Assembly (NCBI RefSeq): GCF_044454545.1
Contig: NZ_JBITDV010000003.1
Coordinates: 186,001-250,000, forward strand
Direction: 5' to 3'
DNA length: 64,000 bases
Source of the DNA: Cryptosporangium sp044454545
GTDB lineage: Bacteria > Actinomycetota > Actinomycetes > Mycobacteriales > Cryptosporangiaceae
The position numbers and the translations under genes are program-made. Shown one piece after another: positions 1 to 7,835 of the stretch; position 1 is the stretch's first letter, and every line of letters starts with the position of its first letter. The notes below the pieces were generated by a model. It saw nothing but the letters and a program-made list of their open reading frames with translations. It made no database searches and was not told where the DNA came from.

Positions 1-1277
1 GCGAGACGCTCCAGCGACGGGCCGGTGCGCCCGGTCCGGCGCCGCAGCAGCGCGACCGACTCGGCCCGCCGGAGCACGGGTACCACCACCGGCGTCGCGT
101 GCCGGCGCCAGTCGGCTCGCCGGGACGTGATCAGCACCTGGCCGGAGGTCCGGGGTGGGAGCCAGCGGGCGATCGGGCCGAAGTCCTCGACGTCGTCGAC
201 GACCAGCAACCACCCCGGGCGGCGAGCCAGCGTGCGCCGGAACGCGAGCCGAGTGGCGTCCAGATCGTCGTCGTCGGCCGCACCCAGGCGCGCGGCCAGC
301 GCCGACAGCGAGGCGTCGGCGGACGCGGCCGGACACCACCAGACCACCTCGCTGTCGCTGGCCTGCGCGTACTCCAGCGCGAGCCGGGTCTTGCCGACGC
401 CGGGCAGGCCGTGCAGTGCGATCACCCCGGCGGGGTGGGCACGCAAGCGGCCGAGCAGTTGCTCGCGGCCGACGAACTCCCCGTCGGCCGTCGGCAGGTT
501 CCAGATCTCCGGGCGCGGGGCGGACGTCCAGGCCAGCCGTCCGTCCTGCGCGAGGATGCGCTCGTAGAGCGCGGCCAGCTCGGGGCTGGGCCGCTGACCC
601 AGCTCGTCGGCCAGCCGTCGCCGCAGGTCGTGGAACACGTCCATCGCGTGCGACTGGCGTCCGCAGCGGTACAGCGCGAGGACGAGCAGCGCGGTGGCCG
701 GCTCGTGCAGCGGGTTCCGGGCGACGAGGAGCTCCAGGTCGGCGAGGAGTTCCCGGTGGTGGCCCAGCGTGAGCCGCGCCTCGGCGAGCTCCGTGCGGGC
801 GGTCAGGCACTGCAGGTCGAGGCGGCGGCGCTCGTCGTCGAACGGCGTGCCGGTCAGGTCGCCGAGCAACGGTCCGCGGACGAGCGCCACCGCGTCGCTG
901 AGCATCGGGACCGCCACGGCGGGCGCGTCGGTCCGCAGGGCCGCGCGGCCGTCGGCGAGCAGCCGGTCGAAGCGGCAGAGGTCGATGCGGTCGGGCGGGC
1001 AGTGGAGCGTGTAGGTACCGGTGCCGGGGCGGATCGTCGCACCGATCGGGGCCAGCGCCCGGCGGAGCCGGGACACCACCGGGTAGAGCGGCTGGTCGCC
1101 CGTCCGGTCCGGCCGGCCGGACCGGACGGCCTCGGTCAGCGTGTCGACGGTGACCGGCCTGCCCGCGGCCAGGACGAGTGCGCCGAGCAGGCGTTCCTGC
1201 TGACCGCGGGCGACCGGGACCGAACGGCCCGCGTGCGTGATCTCCACGGTGCCGAACACGCGTATCCCCTCGGACAT
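1..1277 (-). CDS. AfsR/SARP-type transcriptional regulator (BTAD + NB-ARC), C-terminus cut by window edge
   Basis: Reading leftward from an ATG at 1277, preceded by GGGAGG, the frame is open to the window edge. The first ~95 residues look like an OmpR-type winged helix (RVFGTVEI start, RGQQERLLGALVLAAGRPVTV). A bacterial transcriptional activator domain follows to about residue 245 (helical, ends ELGQRPSPELAALYERIL). Then comes an NTPase with Walker A GLPGVGKT at about residue 290 and Walker B LLVVDDV. This is the SARP/AfsR layout; such proteins usually activate secondary-metabolite or development genes and carry a C-terminal TPR region, which here would lie outside the window. It diverges from the small acidic peptide gene at 1419, a possible target. 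Family assignment is firm; the regulon is unknown. Confidence 0.9.
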   Translation of the reverse strand, partial: MSEGIRVFGTVEITHAGRSVPVARGQQERLLGALVLAAGRPVTVDTLTEAVRSGRPDRTGDQPLYPVVSRLRRALAPIGATIRPGTGTYTLHCPPDRIDLCRFDRLLADGRAALRTDAPAVAVPMLSDAVALVRGPLLGDLTGTPFDDERRRLDLQCLTARTELAEARLTLGHHRELLADLELLVARNPLHEPATALLVLALYRCGRQSHAMDVFHDLRRRLADELGQRPSPELAALYERILAQDGRLAWTSAPRPEIWNLPTADGEFVGREQLLGRLRAHPAGVIALHGLPGVGKTRLALEYAQASDSEVVWWCPAASADASLSALAARLGAADDDDLDATRLAFRRTLARRPGWLLVVDDVEDFGPIARWLPPRTSGQVLITSRRADWRRHATPVVVPVLRRAESVALLRRRTGRTGPSLERL

Positions 1278-1418
1278 CCGGCACCTCCCCCCGCTCCAGT
1301 GTCGGCTCCCGGCCGCCGGTGCGCCTCCGTGCGAGCACTGACTTGCAAGCCCGCGGCAAGGCAGCGGCAAGCCACGACCCGGACCGTTCCCCGGACATCG
1401 CTCCAGAAGGGATCCCCG

Positions 1419-1586
1419 ATGACGAACCCCGCCGCGGACGAACTGCCCGCCGTCGACGACCTCGCGGTCTACGTCGACGACCCGTCCGTGTCCGACGACC
1501 CGGCCCAGGAAGCACCGGCCTCCGACAACTCGCTGCGCGCCGAAGACGGCGAGCAGGACTTCGACTTCACCGAGGAGCAGACATGA
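1419..1586 (+). CDS. 55-aa very acidic peptide, translationally coupled to the CHAP-LysM gene
   Basis: An ATG at 1419 follows AGAAGGGA at a good distance. The 55-residue product is dominated by Asp, Glu, Ala and Pro, has no Cys, no signal peptide and no TM segment, and ends in the aromatic/acidic run DFDFTEEQT. Its TGA overlaps the ATG of the next gene (ATGA at 1583), so the two are probably made together. It could be a precursor peptide (acidic, short, placed next to a SARP regulator), a partner or inhibitor of the downstream hydrolase, or an unstructured linker protein. I do not recognise the family. No maturation enzyme is adjacent, which weakens the RiPP idea. Confidence 0.6.
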   Translation: MTNPAADELPAVDDLAVYVDDPSVSDDPAQEAPASDNSLRAEDGEQDFDFTEEQT

Positions 1587-2191
1587 GCGGCACCGCCCAG
1601 GACCTCCTGACGGTCGCTCGCGCCGAGATCGGCGTCCGGGAGGTGGGCGGCGGATCGCAGGGCAACCGGCAGAAGTACTCGGCCCCGCTGGGCTTTCCGG
1701 TCACCGAGTGGTGCGCGATCTTCGTCAGCTGGTGCCTGCACCAGGCGAAGGTCCCGAAGGCGTACGCGTCGACCCGGGTGACGCTCTTCGCCCGCCACTA
1801 CGCCGCCGAGGGCCGGTTCGTGAAGACGCCCCGCCCGGGCGACCTGGCCTGCTTCGACTGGGAGCGGGACGGGGCCTACAACCACATCGGGATCGTCGAG
1901 AAAGTGCTCCCGGACGGGCGGATCCAGACGATCGAGGGCAACACCAACCCGGGCAACGGCCAGGACGGTGTGTACCGGATGGTGCGGTCGCCGAAGTTCG
2001 TCAAGGGCTACTGCCGGCCGGGGTACGCGGCGGCCGGACCGGCGGTGCGGGAGTACGTCGTCCGGAGCGGCGACACCCTCTCCGGCATCGCGAGGCGGTT
2101 CGCGACGACCACGCAGGCGCTGCTGAGGCTCAACCCGGCGATCGCCGACCCCGACCTCATCCACGTCGGCCAGCACGTTCGCCTTCGCTGA
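1583..2191 (+). CDS. CHAP-domain peptidase/amidase with C-terminal LysM
   Basis: The product is 202 aa. Residues ~5-135 form a CHAP domain: catalytic Cys44 in EWCAIFVSW, His101 in NHIGIVE and a polar third residue near IEGN (118-120). Residues ~156-202 are a LysM repeat (YVVRSGDTLSGIARRF...LIHVGQHVRLR). CHAP enzymes cleave peptidoglycan amide bonds and LysM binds GlcNAc-containing glycans. There is no signal peptide or TM segment, so the protein would need another export route or act after lysis; this resembles phage endolysins and tail-associated lysins more than secreted autolysins. The start overlaps the stop of the acidic peptide (ATGA). No holin or phage gene is visible nearby. Confidence 0.85.
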   Translation: MSGTAQDLLTVARAEIGVREVGGGSQGNRQKYSAPLGFPVTEWCAIFVSWCLHQAKVPKAYASTRVTLFARHYAAEGRFVKTPRPGDLACFDWERDGAYNHIGIVEKVLPDGRIQTIEGNTNPGNGQDGVYRMVRSPKFVKGYCRPGYAAAGPAVREYVVRSGDTLSGIARRFATTTQALLRLNPAIADPDLIHVGQHVRLR

Positions 2192-2275
2192 GAAACTGTT
2201 CGGGAAGGAAGGCAACGCCGGCCGGGCCGCGGCCCTCTTAGTGGTGACACCGCGGCGGCAACCGGAGGACACATT

Positions 2276-2800
2276 GTGAACGACCGGCCGGACGAGGCAT
2301 TCAGGCAGTACGTGGAGGAGCACTTACCCGCGCTCCACCGCCTCGCTTACCTGCTCTGCCGTGATCGGCACCACGCTGACGACCTGGTGCAGGACGCGCT
2401 GGTCAAGCTGTACCTGAAGTGGGACCGCGCCAGCACCGCCACCCACCTGCACGCCTACGCGCGCACCACGCTGGTGCGCACGTTCCTCAGCGAACGCCGC
2501 ACCAACTGGGCGCGCCGGGTGGTGCTGGTCGACCGGTTCGCCGACGAACCCGCCGCGAACGATCCCGATGGCGCGTCGGTCGTCGCCGTACGCCGGGCGC
2601 TGGTCGCGCTGCCACCGCGCCAGCGCGCGGTGATCGCGCTGCGTTACTACTCCGACCTCTCGGTCGAGGAAACCGGCGAGACGCTGGGGTGCTCGGCCGG
2701 CACGGTCAAGAGCCAGACCGCGAAAGGTCTGGCCACCCTCCGCCGTGCGCTCCCCGAAGTCGAGCCGGGCGACGCCACTACGACCCGGACGAGGAGTTGA
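2276..2800 (+). CDS. SigE-family (ECF) RNA polymerase sigma factor
   Basis: The product is 174 aa, starting at a GTG after GGAGGA. Residues ~13-75 match sigma region 2 (YLLCRDRHHADDLVQDAL, then LHAYARTTLVRTFLSERR). Residues ~105-155 match region 4 (LPPRQRAVIALRYYSDLSVEE, CSAGTVKSQTAKGLATLR). This is the actinobacterial SigE-like family, which usually pairs with a membrane protein encoded just downstream; here a one-TM protein starts 2 bases after the stop. It probably directs core polymerase to a small stress or envelope regulon. The signal is unknown. Confidence 0.9.
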   Translation: MNDRPDEAFRQYVEEHLPALHRLAYLLCRDRHHADDLVQDALVKLYLKWDRASTATHLHAYARTTLVRTFLSERRTNWARRVVLVDRFADEPAANDPDGASVVAVRRALVALPPRQRAVIALRYYSDLSVEETGETLGCSAGTVKSQTAKGLATLRRALPEVEPGDATTTRTRS

Positions 2801-2802
2801 CC

Positions 2803-3909
2803 ATGGACGAGTCCCGGACTCGGGCGCTACTGACCAGGGTGGTGTCCGAAGCACCCCCGCCGGCCGCGGTCGACATCGACCGCATCATCGAGCTCGCACG
2901 GGCCCGCGAACGCGATCGCGCCCGATGGGTGATCGCGGCGGCCGCCGCCGTGGCCGTCGTCGTGACCCTGGCGGTGACCGCCCTGACGCTCGGCAACAGC
3001 GCAGACCGGGCCGCACCGCCGGCCGGCCCGATGAAGCTGCCGATCCAGAAGCTGCCCGCGGAGAATCCGCACGCCAACATCCCGGTGCCCAGCTCCGTCC
3101 CGGCCCGGTTCGACCTGCTGCGCAGCGAGCTGCTGGTCAGCGGCGTGCCCGACGAGCTGAGCGAGCGCGGCACCCAGGTACGGTTCACCACCCTCGGGTT
3201 CTACGCAATCGGACGCAGCACTAGCTCGAAGGACGTCTCGATCACGATGGGAGCCCGCAACGCGAAGCTGAACCGCGAAGTGGGCAACAAGATCGTCAAG
3301 TCCGTCCCGGGCCCGAGCATCAACGGCCACCCGTCGACGTGGAACCGATGGGACGGCGAATTCGGCTGGCAGCTGCTCTGGAACTGGGCCGCGGACGCCC
3401 CGGCGCAGGTCACCATCCGCGGCTTCCCCGATCCGGAGCAACTGGCGGCGAAGATCGCGGCGGCGGTGCGGGTCAACTTCACCGGTCACGCCCGGCTGCC
3501 GTTCTCGGTGCGCTCGCCGGAAGGCGGGCTGCTGAGCGAGTTCCAGGCAACCGTCGAGCTCAGCGGAAGGGGCCGGGAGCCGTCCGCGACCACGGCGTTC
3601 GCCGGGCCGGGCCGGGGGTTCATCAGCATCAACACGAACCCGCTCGGCACCGGCATCGGGAAGCCGGACTCGACCTACGAAGACCGGCCCGCCCGGATCT
3701 CGTCGATACCGTCGATCAACGACGGCACCTTCACGACGATGATCGTGGCCGCCGGCGACCTCAAGGTGACCGGCACCTGCAACTACACCCCGAATCCGAC
3801 GATCACGCTCGAAGACTTCAAGAAGCTCTGCCTGTCGACGACCGCCAGCGTCCAGCGGGTGGGCAACTTCGAGAACGCCTCCGACTGGCCGATCTTCACC
3901 CCGCGCTGA
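2803..3909 (+). CDS. Single-pass membrane protein, putative anti-sigma or sensor partner of the SigE-type factor
   Basis: The product is 368 aa. A short cytoplasmic N-terminus (to ~residue 42, arginine-rich RARERDRARW) precedes one TM helix (~43-65) and a ~300-residue extracytoplasmic domain without recognisable catalytic motifs. The gene begins 2 bases after the sigma factor stop, with GAGGAG as ribosome site, so the two form an operon. Similar proteins behind SigE-type factors are often annotated as hypothetical membrane proteins or anti-sigma-like regulators. No ZAS motif (HxxxCxxC) is seen, so any anti-sigma role would not be the classical zinc type. Confidence 0.75.
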   Translation: MDESRTRALLTRVVSEAPPPAAVDIDRIIELARARERDRARWVIAAAAAVAVVVTLAVTALTLGNSADRAAPPAGPMKLPIQKLPAENPHANIPVPSSVPARFDLLRSELLVSGVPDELSERGTQVRFTTLGFYAIGRSTSSKDVSITMGARNAKLNREVGNKIVKSVPGPSINGHPSTWNRWDGEFGWQLLWNWAADAPAQVTIRGFPDPEQLAAKIAAAVRVNFTGHARLPFSVRSPEGGLLSEFQATVELSGRGREPSATTAFAGPGRGFISINTNPLGTGIGKPDSTYEDRPARISSIPSINDGTFTTMIVAAGDLKVTGTCNYTPNPTITLEDFKKLCLSTTASVQRVGNFENASDWPIFTPR

Positions 3910-3939
3910 TCACCGCACCACTCCGTAGGAGGCCCAGAT

Positions 3940-4380
3940 GAGTGGAAGGGGGCTGGACGAGATCCGGCTTCCGCCGCGGAGCGAGACGCGGCGCCACTCG
4001 TCCAGGCACTCGAGCCGGAGCTCGCGCAGCACCGCGCTCATCGGCACCGCGCTCATCGGCACCGGCCGGGTCGCGGCCCGCGCGGACTCCGGCGGCGCCG
4101 CGAGGAGGTTCGCGGCCGGGTTGCCGACCGAGAGGGCCACCCGCCGCGGACCGGTTTCGCGCGGCTCCGGCGCGAGTCCCGCACCGCCGTCGGCGTCCGG
4201 AACGTCAGTCCGACACGCTGGACGAGACGGACGGTGGCCGCCGTCGGAGCGCTGACCGGCCGGATCGCCGCACTCAGCTCCGGCGGGACGCTGAACAAGA
4301 TGCGGAGCGGTTCGTCGTCCGCGCGTCCGCCGGCGATCTCCTTGACGTAGTCCGGGATCAGCCGGGCGAGCCGCGCCGTG
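3940..4380 (-). other. Gene-less stretch with coding-like debris on the minus strand
   Basis: No intact gene is seen between the stop at 3909 and the repeat block. On the minus strand a coding-like piece (about 4380 to 4190, reading ARLIPDYVKEIAGG, then RILFSVPPELSAAIRP) breaks off. Another frame then carries a piece containing VLRELRLECLDEWRR at about 4020-3970. This could be a frameshifted, decayed gene. I could not assign a family, and GC bias alone can produce such frames. Confidence 0.3.
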
Positions 4381-4430
4381 ATGTCGGTTCACGTCCGGCC
4401 GCCATCGCCGCCGGCGCGAGCCCGCAGCCC

Positions 4431-4642
4431 TCCGGCCGACGCCGGCCGGCGCGGGCCGATCCCGGCCGACGCTGGCCGGCACGAGCCGTCCCGGCCGACG
4501 CATGACGGCACGAGCCGTCCCGGCCGACCCTGGCCGGCACGAGCCTTCCCGGCCGACGCATGACGGCGGGCCGGTCCCCCGGCCGACACTTGACGCACAG
4601 GCCGGCCCCCGGCCGACACGGGACGGGCCGGTCTCCCGGCCT
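4431..4642. repeat. Degenerate tandem repeat block 1, unit 29-30 bp
   Basis: About seven adjacent units end in CGGCCGAC and share the plan GCATGACGGCACGAGCCGTC + CCGGCCGAC. The best units contain an inverted repeat, GACGGC-ACGA-GCCGTC. Unit length is 29-30 bp, not a multiple of three, so the repeats do not encode a repeated peptide in one frame. The array is intergenic. It resembles mycobacterial/actinomycete VNTR-type minisatellites rather than CRISPR, since there are no unique spacers between identical repeats. Confidence 0.8.
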
Positions 4643-4889
4643 AATACTGCAACGGCATTCGGCACGGGACCGGCCGGTCCGGCGTCCGGGTCGTGTGACG
4701 GGGGTCCCATGATCTGGACTCCGTCTCGTCGACTGGGACGACACACCTGATCCACACCCCGACACGCCCAACCCCACATGTCCCGGCCTGCTCACGACTA
4801 CGCCGACGCCACCAAGCCCATGCGAAGAACGCCCACTACCAGCGAAGACGGCAGCTGTCTAACGAAACGCTGCTGCAGTACTAAGCTTG

Positions 4890-5425
4890 ACGGCACGCGC
4901 CGGTGCCCTGGCCGACGCTCGATGACGCGGACCGGTCCCCGGCCAACAGTCGGCGGCGCAGGCCGGTCCCCCGGCCGACGCTTGACGACAATAGGCGGGC
5001 CCCGGCCGACGCTGGATGGCACAGCGCAGCCCCCGGCCGACCCTCGGCAACGCAAACCGGTCCCCGACCGACGCATGACGACACAGGCCAGTCCCCGGCC
5101 GACGCCGGACAGCACAGGCCAGTCCCCGACCGACCCTCGGCAACGCAAACCGGTCCCGGGGCCGAGAGGACGGCACAGCACCTTCCCCGGCCGAGGGGAC
5201 GACGCGGACCGGTCCCCGGCCAACGCTTGACGGCACGGGCTGGTCCCCGGCCGATGCTTGACGGCGCAGGCCCTCCCCAGCAGACACTTGACCGCGCAGC
5301 GCAGTCCCCTGGCCGACACTCGACGACATGTCACAGCCCCCAACCGACGCCAGTCGGCGCACCCCAGCCCCCAGCCGACGCCAGTCGGCACACTCCAGCC
5401 CCCGGCCGACGGCATAATCCCCCGG
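4890..5425. repeat. Degenerate tandem repeat block 2, unit ~31 bp
   Basis: About 14-16 units follow the plan GCATGACGACACAGGCCAGT + CCCCGGCCGAC (31 bp), with drift between units. Two copies of CCTCGGCAACGCAAACCGGT lie about 94 bp apart, a higher-order (three-unit) duplication. Several units carry the palindrome GGACCGGTCC. The right end decays into copies of CGACGCCAGTCGGCGCAC/CGACGCCAGTCGGCACAC. The block is related to block 1 by the shared CCGGCCGAC end and lies between convergent genes (3909 and 5605). Confidence 0.8.
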
Positions 5426-5567
5426 CCAACCCTTGGCGGCGCAGGGCCGTCCCCCGGCGGGCGGCGCAACCGGCCGGTGCATCGAGGGCGAGCCGCCGTA
5501 CGGTCGCGGCCCTACCGGCGGATCGTCGAACGCGGAACGATCGGCGTGGCAGCGGACCCGGAGGAGT

Positions 5568-5597
5568 GGGCGGGCCTCCGGTCGTGGAGACCCGCCC
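5568..5597 (-). terminator. Hairpin terminator after the GntP operon
   Basis: GGGCGGG (5568-5574) pairs with CCCGCCC (5591-5597), extended by CTCC/GGAG with one mismatch. It begins 8 bases past the stop of the permease gene. No U-run is visible, which is common for actinomycete terminators. Confidence 0.6.
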
Positions 5598-5604
5598 GGC
5601 GTCG

Positions 5605-7221
5605 CTACAGCAGGGACCAGACGATGACCGTCATGGCGAAGCCGACGACCGAGAGGATGGTCTCCAGGACCGTCCAGGTGGCGAGGGTCTGCTTCACGGT
5701 CATGTTGAAGTAGCGCGAGATGATCCAGAACCCGCCGTCGTTGACGTGGCTCGCGATGATCGAGCCCGCACTGATCGCGATGACCAGCACCGCGAGCTGC
5801 GCCGGCGAGTAGTTCTCGTTCTGCACCAGCGGCGCGACGATGCCGCCGGTGGTGACGAGCGCAACCGTCGCCGAGCCCTGGGCCAGCCTCAGCGCGCACG
5901 AGATCAGGTACGCCAGCGCGATGATCGGCAGACCGGCGTCCTTGAGCGTGCCGGCGAGCGCGTCGCCGACCCCGGTTGCCGAGATGACCTTGCCGAAAAA
6001 CGCGCCGGCCCCGACGACCAGCAGGATCATGCCGACCGGGCGCAGCGCCGCGGTCGTGACCTCGGAGAGCTCGGCGACCGAGCTACCGCGCCGCACGCCG
6101 AGCAGCCAGAACGCGAGCAGTGTGGCGATCGTGAGCGCGACGGCAGGGTTGCCGAGGAACGTCAGCACCTGCAGCAGCCGGCTCGGGTCCAGCCAGACCG
6201 TCCCGAACGTCGCCCCGAGAATGAGCACCAGCGGCACCAGGATGATGCCCAGCACCGTGCCCAGCCCCACCGGCGCGCGACCGGCGGTACCGGCCGGCGC
6301 GGGAGCGGCGGCACCGGCCGGCGCCGGGCTGATCGGCGCGGCCGACCCACCGGTACCGCGGCCCTCGGCCGCGCTCACCGTCGACGCCGAACCGTCGGGC
6401 TCGTCCGCCCCGGAACCGTCGCCGGCCTCGGAACCCACACCGCCGCCGCTGCCCGCGACGCCGCCACCTGCACCGCCGCTGCCCGCGCCGCCGCCGCCCG
6501 CGCCTACCGTGGCCGGCTCGCGGACCGTGGTCTCGGCCTCGACCATTTCTTCCGGCACCGTGATCATGATCCGGCGCCCGATCCACATCGGCCAGGCGAT
6601 GCCCGCCGCCGCGAAGGCCGGAAGCCCGCAGATCAGACCCATCAGGATCACCCAGCCCAGGCTCACCCCGAGCAGCCCGGCCGCAGCCGTCGGCCCCGGG
6701 TGCGGCGGCAGGAACGCGTGCGTCATCGACAGGCCCGCCACCATCGGCAGCGCGTACAGCACCAGCGAACGCCGGCCGCGGAGCGCGGCGATGTAGACCA
6801 GCGGCGCCAGCACGAAGATGCCGATGTCGAAGAACACCGGGATGCCGAAGATCAGCCCGGCCAGCCCCATCGCGACCGGCGCACCCCGCTCACCGAACCG
6901 CCCGGTGAGCTTCTCGACCAGCACGTCGGCGCCCCCGGACCGCTCCAGGATGCCGCCGAGCACCGTGCCCAGCCCGACGATGACCGCGATGTGCCCGAGG
7001 ATCCCGCCGAACCCGGTCTCCAGCACCGAATCCGACGCTTTCAGCGCGGTGCCGACGATCTGCGACACCGGCAGCCCGGCCGCCAGCGCCAGCAGGAACC
7101 CCGCGATCAGCAGCGAGATGAACGGCTCGAGCTTCACGACGATGATCAGCGCGAGCAGTACAGCGATGGCGGCCGCGCATAACAGCAGCAGACCCCCGGT
7201 GGAGTCTTGTAACCAACTCAC
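5605..7221 (-). CDS. gntP: GntP-family gluconate/sugar-acid:H+ symporter with an unusual Gly/Ala-rich loop
   Basis: The product is 538 aa, starting at a GTG that overlaps the aldolase stop (GTGA). It shows the GntP pattern of many TM helices with the conserved stretch AGLIFGIPVFFDIGIFVL (~120-140) and HAFLPPHPGPTAAAGLL (~168-184). Family members import gluconate and related sugar acids. Residues ~225-315 form a hydrophilic, low-complexity Gly/Ala/Ser/Pro linker in the cytoplasmic centre, about 90 residues more than the usual ~450-aa protein. It is the last gene of the leftward operon with aldolase, deacylase and PLP enzyme, so its likely substrate is the N-acyl or amino sugar acid they degrade. 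Confidence 0.88.
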   Translation of the reverse strand: MSWLQDSTGGLLLLCAAAIAVLLALIIVVKLEPFISLLIAGFLLALAAGLPVSQIVGTALKASDSVLETGFGGILGHIAVIVGLGTVLGGILERSGGADVLVEKLTGRFGERGAPVAMGLAGLIFGIPVFFDIGIFVLAPLVYIAALRGRRSLVLYALPMVAGLSMTHAFLPPHPGPTAAAGLLGVSLGWVILMGLICGLPAFAAAGIAWPMWIGRRIMITVPEEMVEAETTVREPATVGAGGGGAGSGGAGGGVAGSGGGVGSEAGDGSGADEPDGSASTVSAAEGRGTGGSAAPISPAPAGAAAPAPAGTAGRAPVGLGTVLGIILVPLVLILGATFGTVWLDPSRLLQVLTFLGNPAVALTIATLLAFWLLGVRRGSSVAELSEVTTAALRPVGMILLVVGAGAFFGKVISATGVGDALAGTLKDAGLPIIALAYLISCALRLAQGSATVALVTTGGIVAPLVQNENYSPAQLAVLVIAISAGSIIASHVNDGGFWIISRYFNMTVKQTLATWTVLETILSVVGFAMTVIVWSLL

Positions 7222-7835
7222 ATCAGACCTCCGGTGAACTCGGTGGCGCGTCGGGTGATGCCGGGCCAGTCAGCCGCGCTGACCACGTCGGGTGGGACGA
7301 CACCCGTCCCGGCGGTGACGGCGGCCGCACCCGCCGCCAGGTACTCGGCCGCGTTCTCCGCGGTCACACCCCCCGAGGGCACGAGCCGCACCGAGGGGTA
7401 CGGCCCGTGCAGATCACGCAGATAGCGAGGCCCGAACGCCGAGGCCGGGAACACCTTCACCGCCGCCGCACCGAGCGACGACGCCGTGTACACCTCGGTC
7501 GGCGTCAACGCGCCCATCAGGAACGGAACCCGTGCCTCGCGGGCCACCGAAGCGACCGCGGGCACCACCCCCGGCGTGACCAGGAACCGCGCCCCCGCGT
7601 CGATCGCGGAACGGGCGTCGGACTCGGTCAGCACGGTTCCCACGCCCACCACCACGTCTGGTACCGACGCCGCCACCGCGAGGTGCCGCAGCACGTCCGG
7701 GGTCGTGAACGTCAGCTCCACCGTCCGGATCCCACCCGCGGCGAGCGCCCCGCACAGCGCCACCGCGTCCGGGAGTACCGGCGCGCGCACGACGCACACG
7801 ACCCGGTCGGCGAACATCATCGACAGCCCGGTCAT
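7218..7835 (-). CDS. eda: 2-dehydro-3-deoxy-phosphogluconate (KDPG)/4-hydroxy-2-oxoglutarate aldolase
   Basis: The product is 205 aa with the class I KDPG/KHG aldolase fold: ELTFTTP (Glu near residue 43), VVGVGTVL, and the Schiff-base Lys in AAVKVFPAS. It splits KDPG into pyruvate and glyceraldehyde-3-phosphate. The start (ATG at 7835) overlaps the stop of the upstream deacylase gene (ATGA) and its own stop overlaps the permease start, so the operon is tightly coupled. With the KDG-type kinase at 10720 it completes a 2-keto-3-deoxygluconate branch. Confidence 0.9.
   Translation of the reverse strand: MTGLSMMFADRVVCVVRAPVLPDAVALCGALAAGGIRTVELTFTTPDVLRHLAVAASVPDVVVGVGTVLTESDARSAIDAGARFLVTPGVVPAVASVAREARVPFLMGALTPTEVYTASSLGAAAVKVFPASAFGPRYLRDLHGPYPSVRLVPSGGVTAENAAEYLAAGAAAVTAGTGVVPPDVVSAADWPGITRRATEFTGGLM

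Noticed and set aside
99..1586. 495-codon plus-strand frame across 99-1586
   Set aside because: It is antisense to the SARP gene, has high-GC shadow composition, and only its last 55 codons (from 1419) have a ribosome site.
4431..5425. CRISPR array
   Set aside because: The units are adjacent and all vary; there are no unique spacers between constant repeats and no cas genes.
4903..7182. 759-codon plus-strand frame
   Set aside because: Antisense to the GntP gene and the repeat block; Arg/Gln/Asp-rich shadow composition with no domain.
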